A DNA stretch of 64,000 bases from Andrena cerasifolii (taxonomy: Eukaryota; Arthropoda; Insecta; Hymenoptera; Andrenidae). The DNA lies in contig NC_135118.1 in the NCBI RefSeq assembly GCF_050908995.1, positions 2,542,001 through 2,606,000 of the forward strand. Reading direction: 5' to 3'. A model generated the notes under the pieces. The model did no database searches. It saw only the letters and a program-made list of their open reading frames with translations, and was not told where the DNA came from. The translations under genes and the position numbers were made by a program. Positions 45,877-57,539 of the stretch are shown piece by piece (the first letter of the stretch is position 1; each line of letters opens with the position of its first letter).

Positions 45877-46680
45877 TCTTTTTATCTGCACGTTCGATCA
45901 GCGACCTTAAAATAGATTTTTTTTTATTATCTATCAAGTACAACCAGTAAATGAATCGGCCTAACGTAGTGCGTGTGAACCGACGTCACTGCGCAGCAAT
46001 TATACGTTACGATAGTTTCACATTATTAAGTGCCCTTTTATTACGGCAAGATTATATAGCGTATTAAATAATCGGAGAAATTATTGACGTCAATTTGGCG
46101 AGGCTTCGAAGCAAACAAAGGAGTACGTAAGTTCTTTTATTGCTAAACGTATGAAGTGGAAGAAGCGTGATTTCTTCGATGAGTTTCTCAACCCTTAAAT
46201 GGCGGCACATTTGAGAGTCCAGTTTGTCCAATAATTTAATTCACATACACATCGAGATAAGCTTTTAAAATTAGAGGCTCCTTTAGTTATCATCCAAAAT
46301 TGTCCCCTTCTTCAACAACTAATACTAATGACAAGTAAGACATGTAGTTTGATTTTGCAGATGCATCCAAACGAACTCTATCGATATTTTTTAGAAAGAC
46401 GCCGAGCCGACTACAAATTTGTCAATTTTTTTTAATTGAAACTTAAATATTGTGATAAAAGTCGAGGACCAGAAAATATTCAGCTGTTGGTTACTTGTAA
46501 TTAAATTTATTATCGATTTTCGACGTTGTCGCGCGAAATATGGTTACATTTTTCGTGAAAAATTATAACAATTCTAGGGTATTGATGAATATAAATTATT
46601 TTCACTGGAACTTTCAGAAAAATGTTGTTTCATATTGACTTGGGGGAAATGTATAAGAAGATATATATATACACTTAATT

Positions 46681-46772
46681 TTTTTTATAAAATCAGAATC
46701 TAAATGTCAGGCGAAGCCGAGTATTAAAGCTAGTACATATATATTTAGATTCTGATTTTATAAAAAAAAATT
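46681..46772. repeat. inverted repeat beside a possible Helitron-like 3' end
   Basis: TTTTATAAAATCAGAATCTAA and its complement are separated by about 45 bp containing GTCAGGCGAAGCCGAG...AAAGCTAGT. A short GGC-GAA-GCC stem before CTAG recalls a Helitron 3' end, but it is too small to be sure. Confidence 0.35.
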
Positions 46773-46936
46773 TTTTTTACTTTTTTTTTTAAATATTCAC
46801 ATATATATAATAGTTACATATAATAGTTATATATATCGAACGATAAACTCTGGGATCACAAAGTGTGCCTCAGCTCATTATGCTTGACAAATCCAGATGA
46901 ATGTACCTATTTAAAAAAAAACTCAAAAAAATTTTT

Positions 46937-46992
46937 TTATATATATATATATATATCGAACGATAAACATTATATATATATATATATGTATA
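46937..46992. repeat. (TA)n microsatellite pair
   Basis: Two TA dinucleotide runs separated by CGAACGATAAACAT; the same TCGAACGATAAAC word also occurs at about 46835 after a shorter TA run. Confidence 0.85.
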
Positions 46993-48240
46993 TAATGACG
47001 ATTTAGTTATTGTTGCATATTTAAGACTTGAAGAAAAATGTAATAATTTTTTCTTATTTATGAAGGGCTGTTAAAAAAGGGGATTAGGATTTGGAGAGTG
47101 TTCAGTACAACACTAAACTAAGCATAAAATGCTGGATCAACATATGTACATGGAACACTTAACTCTGCTATTCTAATGTTTATCGTCCCCAGCGTATAAA
47201 CAACTAATTATAGTAATTATTTTGTCACATTCCTTCTCTGCTATCAACAGTGAATGTTCTAAGAATCCTCTATTTATCCTCATATAAATTTTCCAAAGCA
47301 GGAAAGTGCAGCTTTTCCTAGTAACAAACTTACAAGCCAATAACAATCATAAATCGCAATATTCATGAAATACCACGCCTCAGCTGTACTCACCTACTTC
47401 ACAATTTTATAACCATATTTTTATTACTAAAAAAGCGAATTAAGTCTCTGGTGTTGTTAAATTCAACAATCAGTCCTACCCCTAACATAGTTAACTTTTT
47501 ATTAAGAATGTCAACTAAATAACAGTAACTATTGTCATTCAGTTAAAAAAATTCTAGACATTCTATGATAAGAAGAAGTCTAGTTGTAACGGTGACTTCT
47601 TATTTCGCAGAGGGCTAACACTTGAAACGCCGAAGCTAACAATACTTAGCTACATACTTACGATTAATAATTAAGTCGACATTTAACCTTGCGAGTGAAA
47701 AACAGCCTGCGCGCAGTTACTCCAGACATTACTAATGACGTAACAGACGGAGGAATAAATCTTTTATCCGCCAACGCCATCAGCAGTGACGTAGTCCGTT
47801 TCCAATAAAATCAGACGACCGGGAGACTGCAAAGCTGCTCTAACATTGAATTCCTGTTTCCCGTGTTTTTTGCTAACGCGTTACTACGTAAAAGTGGACG
47901 CGCTATGCTTCTTTTAAACGTCGCGTCGCTCGCTCTTGCGTCTGCTGAAGAGCAATTAGGTGCAATTTGTTACGGGGGAACGCTTCGGGGAATCTTCAGT
48001 TAATGACGCGTAGAAAAATGATCTGTTTACTAGGCTCGGTGCAGGAAACGCCTGCTACGGATGACGTCCAATACTCGAACACGCTATGGCCAAGTAGGTA
48101 CTGTTTTACGTGGGTCATAAAGTCAATAAGACGCGATCGATGTGTCTGCATCAGCGTGGCGGGATTTTGGCTCAGGCAGTGAAACGTCTAAGTAGTCTTG
48201 GAATCATCCGTTAGGTCCAAATCCTGTGTACTTCGAAGGA
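46993..48240. other. no confident feature
   Basis: Moderately complex sequence. 47690-48180 is GC-richer but the frame 47967-48182 has no recognised relatives. Confidence 0.35.
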
Positions 48241-48249
48241 TCTGATATC

Positions 48250-49510
48250 ATGTGACTGTTCTACTATCTAAACGCTCTGTTACCTATTTGAATGCACCGT
48301 TATTTGAAAATTCCGTCAGTGGAACGCTTAATCATCGAAATGCACTAGTATTTGAATAATCTAGGGGAGACCGGGGCAAAGTGGGACAAAAATGTTTGAA
48401 GTCGAATAAAATTGTTCCCTTTCAATAAAAATGTGTGAAAATAGATTTATAATATAATTTGAACATTACTATTGATAAATGACGAATAGCAATACTTAAA
48501 ATAAACTTAAAGTATATTAAAATTCAACTTGAAAAGAAAATGCAAAATCGACCACTTTACCCCATATATGGGGTAAAGTGAGCTACTCTCTGGGGTAAAG
48601 TGAGCAGAAATAAAATACGTGTTTTAATGAAGGATATAATTATAAAATCAACTTTATTAGAACTTTTAAACTATTTAAACTATTTTTTTTAATATATTTT
48701 ATTAATACAAGCTTAATGTTAATAATTTGTACTTTGCAACTTTGTACTTTGTGTTACTAACCTAAACTCATTTTCTTCTGAAAATGTGTTTTTAAAGGAA
48801 CTTTGTTTACATGAACAGTCTGACATATTATAAATAAAACAAATACATACATAATTTTTAATAAAATACGTACTTATAATATCTAAATAAATTTTTCAAC
48901 ACAAACATATATTTTTCTATCTAAATTTTTTTTCAAATGGGCTTCAATAATTTGTGGCAGACAGGTTTCACATAAAAATACCGATGTTTTAATAAGATGC
49001 GCATCTTTTCTTTGCAGCTCAGTTTACCCCGGTCACTTTGCATCGAATGTGTACTCAGTGGAAAATTAATTATTTAATAATGTTAGGATTAATGTTTTCT
49101 CAAACGCGTGTACATGTATGTTTATAAGCTTGTTATAAACACGCAGAAAAAAATGGAGTTAAAATAACACATTTAGGACTCATTTATTCAAAAAGCTAAA
49201 TTGAAAAAAAAACAATTGGAACTCTCTAAAATTTCATTTTTAATTTTTTAAATGAATTTCCATTTTTCGATACCTGAATGTGCATAATTATCATTGTCGT
49301 CTTACATACATTTATTACGTCACCAAAATTGGTAAATATATTCTATTGTTAAAGAATAAATTAAGGAAGCTCATTTTACCCCGGGGTTCACTTTGCCCCG
49401 GTCTCCCCTACTATCTGAACGGTCTAGTATCCGGATACTCTACTACCTGAACGCTCTGTTATCTGAATACTCTGACGTATCAATACTCCAGTATCCAAAC
49501 AGAGCACATC
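48250..49510. repeat. degenerate 16-22-bp minisatellite split by a TA element
   Basis: Variants of CTACTATCTGAACGCTCTGT and GTATCCGGATACTCT occur on both sides of the TA element (48250-48361 and 49411-49505): a diverged tandem array into which the element inserted. Confidence 0.6.
48364..49408. mobile_element. TA element (GGGGAGACCGGGGC ends), copy 2
   Basis: Ends GGGGAGACCGGGGCAAAGTG and its complement, TA at 48362-48363 and 49409-49410. Words TTTACCCC/GGGGTAAA recur in the left arm. No transposase. It sits inside a degenerate minisatellite. Confidence 0.88.
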
Positions 49511-49594
49511 AGGATTAGATTTGATAAGAGCGTATTTTCCTAGAAACGCTGAATCCTACCCGTTAATACGGTGAAAATGTAGGTATATATATAA

Positions 49595-50706
49595 AAGAAG
49601 TCCCGACTGACTGATTCACCAAGGCCCAACTTATACCACTTAACCTAGAGACGTGAAATTTGGAAGGTACATTTTTTTATGACGTAGGCACACATTAAGG
49701 AAGGATTTTTGAAAATTCCGTCCCTAAGGGGGTGAATAGTGGTAAAATGTATTTCCTCGTACTCTTCAATATCTCTTAAGGGGTCATGCTCAGTCAGGCG
49801 GCCGAAAAAAGGGTGGTTTTTGGAAATTTTTTACCCAAAAGCTATAACACATTTCTCAAAAAATCTTTTTTCCTTTCAAGGATTGCATCTAGTACCGTGC
49901 ATCGTAATTTTTTCATTTAAAAATATTTATCAATAACTAAGTTATTGTCCATCACTCGAAGCTTCTCTAAAAAAAAGGCTTCTGCGGTGACCACTGCTGC
50001 TCGAAAGTCGATCATCTGAAATAAAAAAATCGAAAGAATTTACTTATTATATTATATTATCTAGTATTTGAACGAAGGATTTTTTATCCGAGGCTTAGTT
50101 TTCTTTTAATTGACGAAAATCAGGCATGATTTATGATAAAAATTGAAACTTTTACTTTAACCATCAGCCATTTTTTCCCAAATCAATATTTCAAAAAATC
50201 CTTCGTCCAAATACTAGATAATATGATATAATAAGTAAATTCTTTTGAATTTTTTATTTCAGCAGACTTTCGAGCAGCAGTGGTCACCGCAGAAGCCTTT
50301 TTTTAGAGAATCTTCGAGTGATGGATCATAACTTAGTTATTGATAAATATTTTTAAATAAAAAAATTACGATGCACGGTACTAGATGCAATCCTTAAAAG
50401 GAAAAAAGATTTTTCGAGAAATGTGTTACAGCTTTTGAGTAAAAAATTTCCAAAGACCACCCTTTTTTCGGCCTCCTGACTGAGCATCACCCCTTAAGCC
50501 CGATTAGATATCAACTTGGTTTTTACTTACAAGCGTTGCACACACAAATGTTTAAAAACCCATTTCAAGATATTTCCCTAATCGAACTCTAAGGGAATGA
50601 ATAGGGTGGCAAAATGTGATTAGCCCAATTCGATACCGATACTTGGTTTCAGCCTGACAACACAAATGTCTAAAAGCCAATTTCTAAATTTTGCCTTAAT
50701 CAACCC
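49595..50706. mobile_element. repetitive host sequence interrupted by a TTAA element
   Basis: CCCGACTGACTGATTCACC followed by AGAGACGTGAAATTTGGAAG and CCCTAAGGGGGTGAATAG is a repeat style I associate with non-autonomous Helitrons or similar elements of arthropods. It resumes after the TTAA element with parallel phrases (ACACAAATGTYTAAAA, CTAAGGGAATGAATAGGGTG). Borders are not resolved. Confidence 0.35.
49776..50497. mobile_element. TTAA element, family GGGGTCATGCTCAGTCAGG
   Basis: TTAA at 49776-49779 and 50494-50497. Ends GGGGTCATGCTCAGTCAGG / GGGGTGATGCTCAGTCAGG. The arms pair along their whole length, meeting near 50130 (CGAAGGATTTTTTATCC region). Confidence 0.9.
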
Positions 50707-51060
50707 TTAAGGGGGGAGGCCTACCTGGAACGTTCAAAACAACATGCTTCTTTGGGAATTTTTTCTAGAAAAAAACCGATAAACTTTTATTATTAAACAT
50801 TAGTCTATTGGAAAGAGATCATCTTACGGATATTATAGGATATATAGGCGATGCCCGAGACGTCCTTTTTTAGGCGCTTAGCGCTGACAATCGTAGCTCG
50901 GTGCAGGATCATCCAAAATTGAAAATTCAATTTTTTTTTGGTAATATATGGTAGACAAGATCGCGAGATTCCTGGAGGAGGTGAAACCATGGAAATACAC
51001 CTGAGGCTCATCTCCGCCAGAAGGGGAAGACGCTGACTCCCTTCTCGGTCAGTGACTCGG
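50707..51060. mobile_element. TTAA element left end, family GGGGGGAGGCCTACC
   Basis: TTAAGGGGGGAGGCCTACCT begins here but no matching right end follows. A similar inverted end (AGGTAGGCCTCTCCCT) lies at 56312-56327. The inner limit is unknown. Confidence 0.5.
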
Positions 51061-51900
51061 AAGTAGATCAAGAAAGAGGTTGGCGCGGCGATTCGAAGGG
51101 GACCGTCACCCCTCGGCGTGGTTCACCGGGTGGGGGCGGAGACAAGCCCCCCCCTCCATCTCTAATAGAAAGGCAGCCACTAAGGGCAGGAAAGAGAGTC
51201 AGCTACCCTAACTGTGGTTCGGTTCGGTGGTTGGCATGTTCGGTCCGGAACCGCGGAAGGGTAGCGGAGACAAGAGAGAGACAGAATGGATTCAGCGCTC
51301 CAAGCGCTTAGCGATTACGGCGCACCGGCTTTTACACACCTCTTCAGGAATGCGGAGTGTCGCTAGGGGCGGGTGGTGACCGCCCCATTCTGGACCGTGG
51401 CCCGCTATCAGATCTCGCAACAATATATCAGATCTGATCTAACCTGGACTGGGGGGGGGAGTCCCCGAGGCCCTCTTACCACGGGGACCCGTTCCTTTCT
51501 ATGCTTTAACTTCGTGATTAAAGAGCATAAGTCGGGGGAGGGGGCGGGGGAAAACAATGGGGTAGAGTTGCAGTGTAGGGTAGGTGTGGGAAGTCTCAGG
51601 AAACAGGAATAAAAGAGGGCAGTGCCAGAGAATCGAGTTAAAGGGGAGGGAGGGAGGGAGTAGGAGGGCGGGACAGCTAACCTTAAGGTCGAGTTTCCTA
51701 GCCGCGATCGGCGGCGGCTGGCGGCCGAATTCTAAGCACCGCTCTTATGGAGGAGCATGTATCCGTTTTCCTAGCCGCGTTTTCGACCGGCCGCGGCCGC
51801 GCGTCTGCTACAGCAGCAACCTAGGCTACTGGAGACGCACCACAATGGGATGAGTGTTTTCCGCCTTGGTGGCGGAATCTCCTAGCCGCGCGGCTAGCCA
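51060..51900. other. GC-rich island with G-runs
   Basis: An abrupt GC- and CpG-rich block in AT-rich surroundings. It contains GGGGGGGGGA at about 51452, GGGGAGGGAGGGAGGGAG at about 51644-51661 (a G-quadruplex-type motif), and three copies of CCTAGCCGCG (about 51700, 51770, 51880). It could be a promoter/CpG-island fragment or a GC-rich element. No exon or start can be defended; open frames here reflect base composition. Confidence 0.5.
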
Positions 51901-51933
51901 CGGCAACAAACCGCTTGATTCCTCAAAACTGAC

Positions 51934-52792
51934 AAGGAACACTATTCAATTGATGGTGGAATCACGCAGATTTCTTTATATAGACCGAAAGTATGTGTCA
52001 CAAAGGTCACAGAAATGTAAATTAAAGATGCTCCCAACAGCTGGTCTGACATTGAAAAATCAACAAAGGTGGAACGGGGGAAAAAAGAAAAATGAGGGAA
52101 AGAGAATAACAAATCTGTGTGTTCAAATTTAAATATGTCTATTATATAAAAATACATTATAGTAAATGAATGATAATAAATGATAATACTAATGAAATCG
52201 CAACAGTGAGTAATATTAAACATTTCATTTATGATAATCTTGTCGACAAGAAGGTTCATTAATGATTGATAATAGTTAGAAAAAATTAATGATAATAAAA
52301 GATAATACTAATGATGTCAGTGACATGTTTAGACTGTCTCGTTGATCAAGGTATGAAAGAAACAGTGTTCGCTCGTTGCAGTCATTGAGAAATTTATTAT
52401 TGCTTCAATCACTGTTTTAAACCTTCTTGTCGAAAAATTTATCATAAATGTAATGGTTAATATTACCCACTGTTGCGATTTCATTAGTATTATCATTTAT
52501 TATCATTAATTTTTTCTAATTACTATCTATCATTAATCTATTATCATTCATTTACTACAATGTATTTTCATATAATAGAGATAATTAAATTTGAACACAC
52601 TGATTTGTCATTCTCTTTCCCTCGTTTTTCTTCTTTCCCGGGTCCCACCTTTGTCGATTTTTCAAGATCAGACCAGCTTTTGGGAGCATCTTTAGTTTAC
52701 ATTTTTGTGACCTTTGTAACATATACTTTCGATCTATATAAAAAAATCTGCGCCATTCCATCATCAATTGAATAGTGTTCCTCGTGAGTGCT
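51934..52792. mobile_element. fold-back element with 350-bp arms
   Basis: AAGGAACACTATTCAATTGA at the left pairs with the complement at the right. The arms (51934-52260, 52410-52792) keep about 85-90 percent similarity by eye, including GACCTTTGT, AAATCTGYGTGTTCAAATTT and AACCTTCTTGTCGA at the inner edge. Frames 51942-52259 and 52560-52775 are the same arm read from opposite sides. Confidence 0.78.
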
Positions 52793-53317
52793 CGCCGCGG
52801 CCGCGCTGCGATCACAGTGGGACGGAATCCCAAAAATAAGGAAACAAGCCAGAATTCAAAAGTTATGGGATTATGTTTTTTTTATATGTTTTTGTAAACT
52901 AATAATATGAGCTCCGAAAAAAGGGAAAAATATCGTGGCGTCTACTTCTGATCTGTGTGTAAACACGTGTCAAAGTTTGTATGTTTTTTTCTTGTGGAAA
53001 GTTTTGAATCGAGTCTTTTAAATTTGTATGATATAAAAGACACCAATTTTTTGGGAACCGAAATGAGTACTACGAGGCGTTTTAGTTACCCTCCGGGAAC
53101 TTCCGAGGAAATTTCTTTTTTGTTTTATAATCAACATATATTTGGCTTTGCTACTGCGAAAACAAGATTCGGCAATATTTACCAATAATGGAGTAATTAC
53201 CTGTATTCTATGTCGCGCAGTGAGGCTGAATGCCAAGAAATCGGGGGAAAATGCAACATCCCACTTTTTGCAGTGAAAATGCCAAATATTATTAATGAAG
53301 TTCTTAAAAAAGTGTTA

Positions 53318-53414
53318 AGGCACATCCAGACACTGATGCAAGCGTCATGAAACACTGATGCATGCATCACGGATACAGGTTTCATGACTCTTGCATCAGC
53401 GTCTGGATGTGCCT
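53318..53414. mobile_element. 97-bp hairpin MITE with TTA duplication
   Basis: AGGCACATCCAGACACTGAT and its complement form a stem of about 37 bp, closed by a second small palindrome TGATGCATGCATCA. TTA flanks at 53315-53317 and 53415-53417 fit a PIF/Harbinger-type 3-bp duplication. The RNA would be a microRNA-like hairpin if transcribed. Confidence 0.7.
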
Positions 53415-53417
53415 TTA

Positions 53418-54321
53418 CATGCGCTTTGCTTTACATGCTTATTCAACGCGCAACGTACTTATGATCCGACTATCGGCTTTGTAATAATGCACACAATTGT
53501 GAAAGATTCTAGTCGATGCTCCGCACCGCGGTAGGTATAGGGAAAAATATATAATTTCCACTCATTGAAATATTAACTACGCTGCTCTCAGGTAAGGTCA
53601 TAAAATGGAATCCAAGGAGATGCAGATGTGTCATATGGTCGGAAAAATGTCGGTACACAGATATCGGCGATCATGTTGTCAAATGCGACCACATTGACTA
53701 GCATTTTAAGGAACTTTGGTTTTTCCACTATAGGGAAAATCAAATTCTCATGGCTACACCTACGTCCATCACCAAGGACCACAAGTCAGTCTTGCATTAA
53801 TCTCCACAGCAATATAATAATGTTAAAAAAATGATTAATATATTAATGTAACATATTAATGTTACGGCAATGATTTTATAATTATTTGACTGATAAATAT
53901 AAATCAAACAAATTTTAATATTTTTAAGAATTATAATTTCAATCAGGACAACAAATTAAATATGTAACGTTAAAAAGTTACATGTTTATCTTCTTAAAGT
54001 CATATTACAATACCCCATTGCCAGGGAAACATTTCTCGATCTAACCTAAGAACATGTTCTTCTTTTCACAAGATCAATTTTCATCGCGGTCAGCGCACAG
54101 AACATTATTATAACTTGTTTATACTGTAGCGGAGTACGGTTTATTGCCTGACGAACGTAGAGAGATTAGCAATATAGTAGAGGAGAAAAATGCCATATCT
54201 GGTTCCCAAAAATTAATCAAGCGATTATCGGCCAGAGCGGTCTCGCCAGGTTTGCGGTTTATGATTGTATTGTCCCGCGAGTCGGCGGTTGACAACAGTA
54301 CCTGCGCGCCCGAACTCATCG
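53418..54321. other. no confident feature
   Basis: The frames 54119-54319 (-) and 54144-54326 (+) overlap each other and run into the next TA element; neither has a recognised relative. Confidence 0.35.
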
Positions 54322-54323
54322 TA

Positions 54324-54826
54324 TAGTGCCTCTACGAGCTATAGTGACTTAGGTGTGAGGCCACTCCGCGGGGTCTTAACCGATATCCTGCTGGGTATGA
54401 GCCGCTAAACGTGACCTCTTGCAGGACTGTGTTTAGGGAAGACCAGGACAAAACCTGGGTCCTAAAGGGTAAAATAAGTTATTAATATAAAATAAATTAT
54501 ATTGCTACTGTTCTAATGCAGTACATATACCTTACTGAAATGGATTTGTATTTAATATGTGCTGACAATGAGACAATTTTTAATAGCCAGTAGCAAAGCT
54601 TAATTGGTGTCTTTTAATAATGATAAACAGTATCTTCAATTTCTATTTTATTTTATTAAAATCGAAGATGTAACACTTCATCTATAGGGCCCCGGTTTTG
54701 TCCTGATCCTCCCTAAACACAGTCCTGCAAGAGGCAGTAGGGGGCCACATTCAGCGGCCCATACCCAGCAGGAAGACCCCGCTGAGTGACCTCACACCTA
54801 AGTCACTATAGCTCGTAGAGGCACTA
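54324..54826. mobile_element. TA element, TAGTGCCTC family, copy 3
   Basis: 503 bp, TA at 54322-54323 and 54827-54828; same ends and centre as 42590-43074, with small deletions in the right arm. Confidence 0.88.
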
Positions 54827-55037
54827 TATGTGTTGAACTCGGTAACTCTAATATTAAGTTATGTTTTTTTACGAATATCTCGTAAACCAAAGCCGACCAC
54901 CAAAAAGTTTAAAGGGAAATGTTCAGTATGATGACCTTGACAACAAAATAGCGATATTGACCCCATCGCGTGGTACTTGTAACTGCAGTCTCATTTTGAA
55001 CATTCCCAAAGTCACATCGGTTCGCTACCATGCTTTA

Positions 55038-55520
55038 AGGTGGAATCTGACGGAACGAGACTCGCTGAGCCCACGCGCCGTCAGAACATGCATGGCTCGC
55101 GGACTCGAGATCCTGGGCAAGCTTATGCGAGCCGATCCGACTCACCGAGTCCGCGGCGTGATTACGCTCATAGATCGCCGACACACGATCCTGGGCGATC
55201 GTCGACGAGCCTAGGCGAGCCTAGCCGACTCGCCGAGTCCCTCGCCGTGGGAACGCTCATGGATCGCCGATTCGCGAGTCTGGGCAAGCTTGGCACGAGA
55301 CTCGCCGAGCCCACACACCGTCAGAACACTCATGGCTCGCCGACTCGCGATCCTGGGCGAGCCTGGGCGAGCTTAGGCGAGCCGGGCCGACTCGCCGAGT
55401 CCTCGCCGTGAGAATGCTCATGGATCGCCGACACGCGATCCTGGGCGATCATCGACGAGTCTAGGCGAGCCCATGCGAGCCGCATGGGCTCGCCGATCCA
55501 GGTTCCCTGAGATTCCACCT
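55038..55520. mobile_element. TTA-flanked element filled with a GC-rich tandem array
   Basis: Inverted ends AGGTGGAATCT with TTA at 55035-55037 and 55521-55523 (PIF/Harbinger-like). The interior is two copies of a 240-250-bp unit, each made of about four diverged 60-bp pieces (CTCGCCGACTCGCGATCCTG, GGCGAGCC). Very GC-rich, so all frames stay open; the Arg/Ala/Ser-rich frames at 54861-55518 are not genes. Confidence 0.72.
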
Positions 55521-55543
55521 TTACGCGCCCGAGAGCGGGCGCC

Positions 55544-55562
55544 TGCCCCCCCCCCCCCCCCC
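55544..55562. repeat. poly(C) run
   Basis: An almost pure C tract of about 18 bases. Assembly length may be unreliable here. Confidence 0.85.
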
Positions 55563-55643
55563 CACCCTATTCTAGCCCCAACCAACACTGATACCATCGG
55601 CTGTGAAACAGTCGACGGTGACGAGAAGATGGTTGTGGCCTGC

Positions 55644-55820
55644 GATGCCAGGTCGGGGACGGGTTCTCTCGAGAATTTCCCCCACCTCGCGCACACACGC
55701 CGGAGCTGCGTGTCCGTGAGTTGGACTCCGAAGCGCCGAGCTCACGAACGCGCCGCTCCGGCGTAGTGTGCGCGAGGTGGGGGAAATTCTCGAGGGAACC
55801 CGTCCCCGATCTGGCATCAC
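55644..55820. repeat. GC-rich 65-bp-arm hairpin
   Basis: GATGCCAGGTCGGGGACGGG with TTCTCTCGAGAATTTCCCC pairs with the complement up to 55820; the loop is about 45 bp. Likely a MITE; the duplication is not clear. Frames at 55473-55912 on both strands arise from it. Confidence 0.7.
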
Positions 55821-55839
55821 AACTTGTGGCACTAAAAAC

Positions 55840-55965
55840 ATGTGCGTTAAATTGCATGTGTTCTAAATTGTATGTGCACTATATTTTGTGTCCTAAATCG
55901 CATGTGTCCTAAATTGTATGTGCACTATTCTGATGTGTGCTAAATTGCATGTGTAATATTGTACT
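55840..55965 (+). repeat. 16-bp degenerate tandem repeat
   Basis: About eight units of GTGYCCTAAATTGYAT-like sequence (variants with GTGCACTATT). Confidence 0.75.
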
Positions 55966-56040
55966 GTGTACTTTTGATATGGAACCCAAAAAATCACTCG
56001 GTTTTCGAGTGTAAAAAAATCTAGGCAAAAAAAAGGAAAA

Positions 56041-56327
56041 GCTCCCGATAGCGCTTAGATTCTTAACCCTAGAATAAGCCTGCAAAGCCTCGAGTAAATC
56101 ATCGACTTTGAAAACATGATTTTGAGGAAAACGCGTTTAAAGTTTTGGGTTTGAGCGCTACACCGAGGAACACCTACCTACTTACACGCGTATAACTTTG
56201 TCAATTTTAGTCGGATTAATTTGACACTTTCAGGGAATATTTTCAAGATGTAGTTCAAGAAAATATGAAAATCGAAAAATCGATTTTTCGAAAATTTCTA
56301 GGTAGGCCTCTCCCTCAGGGTAAAACT
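56041..56327. mobile_element. right arm of a TTAA-type element (family GGGGGGAGGCCTACC)
   Basis: Contains AAACGCGTTTAAAGTTTT and ends ATTTCTAGGTAGGCCTCTCC, the complement of the 50707 end; the terminal TTAA is degraded to TCAG. No left arm adjoins. Confidence 0.5.
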
Positions 56328-56832
56328 TGGATCTGGTAACAGATAATTTTGTAGCATGTCGTAGACGGTGTACAGTTCTGTCTCTCTATATACGCGAGCG
56401 TCGGGGCCGGGCGCACGCAATTTGAGAGACGAGTAGCCTATTCGGCTTGCTTTAATTCCTCCTCAAGCGCTCGAGTGGTATGGGACGCCGCGCAGTTGTT
56501 TATTCCTTCGGCATTCGGCTTCTTCGGGTTTTTCTTTGATATGAGATACCCAAATTCTGTCGCTCAGTCGAAGAAAATTAATTGATTCTCGGTATTTCGA
56601 CTGTGCGGCGACTACAGAAGAAATAACGGGGATAGCTTCACGCGTATAGAGAATCTGAAAACGCGTGCAATTTGAGAGACAACACTCTATATATATTAAA
56701 TTCGAGCGTCTTAATTTTTGAATAGCAGTTGTGAACGAACATATGCATATATAAACGTTCGTTTTAAAAAGGTTACTTTACAGAAATTACACAAAAAATT
56801 ATTTCGAAACATAGATATAAAAGTAATTCCTT

Positions 56833-57499
56833 TTAAGGGGTCATCCTGGTAATCACGCCGCAAAATTCGGCAATATTCAGGCTTTTTTTCTCAGTGAATA
56901 CAATGAATAACAATGTCAAACTTTTTTTTCATTTATTAAGCTACTTGTAATGTTTACGGAACAATTTTTTAAATACACTATTAATTGTCTTTTTTCAATG
57001 TTATCTGGAGTTCAAAATCGCGCCTGTGAATAGAAATACCTCCCTGGCGGGAGTGATTTAAGCTGACAGACTCATCTGAAAGAAAAAAACCAAGCTGATT
57101 CTTAATCATTATGAGTACAGCTATCGCAGGTGCCAGAATTAGCAACGTAAGTCAAAATTTAACAAAATTGCGCGCATTCAAACTTCAAGTTTCGAAATTT
57201 TCCATTCTTGCTTGAAGTTGAATGCGCGCAATTTTATTAAATTTTGACTTACGTGGCTAATTCTGGCACCTGCGATAGCAGTACTCATAATGATTAAGAA
57301 TCAATTTGTTTTTTTTTAATCAGATGAATCTGTGAGCTGAAATCACTCCCGCCAGGGAGGTAACTATTTTCAAAGGCGCGATTTTTGCCTCCAGATAACA
57401 TTGAAAAAACACAGTTAAAACTGTATTTAAACAATTGTTCCGTACACATTATAAGTCAGAATAAATGAAAAAAAAGTTTGACGTTGAATGACCCATTAA
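56833..57499. mobile_element. TTAA element, family GGGGTCATCCTGG, right arm deleted
   Basis: TTAA at 56833-56836 and 57496-57499. Arms meet at about 57190 (TTGAATGCGCGCAATTTT pair). The right arm lacks about 75 bp near its end, leaving TGACCCATTAA. Confidence 0.75.
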
Positions 57500-57504
57500 T
57501 TAAT

Positions 57505-57536
57505 CTACCGCAGCGAGGCGCGGGTATTTCGCTAGT
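57505..57536 (+). repeat. possible Helitron-like 3' end
   Basis: CCGCAGCGAGGCGCGG stem-like text followed by GTATTTCGCTAGT. Hairpin, spacer and CTAG are the layout of a Helitron 3' terminus, and the TTAA element would have inserted just inside it. Short and unproven. Confidence 0.35.
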
Positions 57537-57539
57537 ACG

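Noticed and set aside
47967..48182. Possible host exon in a GC-richer stretch
   Set aside because: No recognised protein similarity and no credible splice context could be argued from sequence alone.
51942..52833. A 105-residue frame and its relatives on the opposite strand, suggesting a gene pair
   Set aside because: They are the same fold-back arm read twice.
20870..54826. TAGTGCCTC repeats considered as LTRs
   Set aside because: The paired ends within each copy are inverted, not direct, and there is no polyprotein between them.
54861..55857. Several Arg/Ala/Ser-rich frames on both strands
   Set aside because: They lie in GC-rich tandem repeats and a hairpin; high GC removes stop codons by chance.
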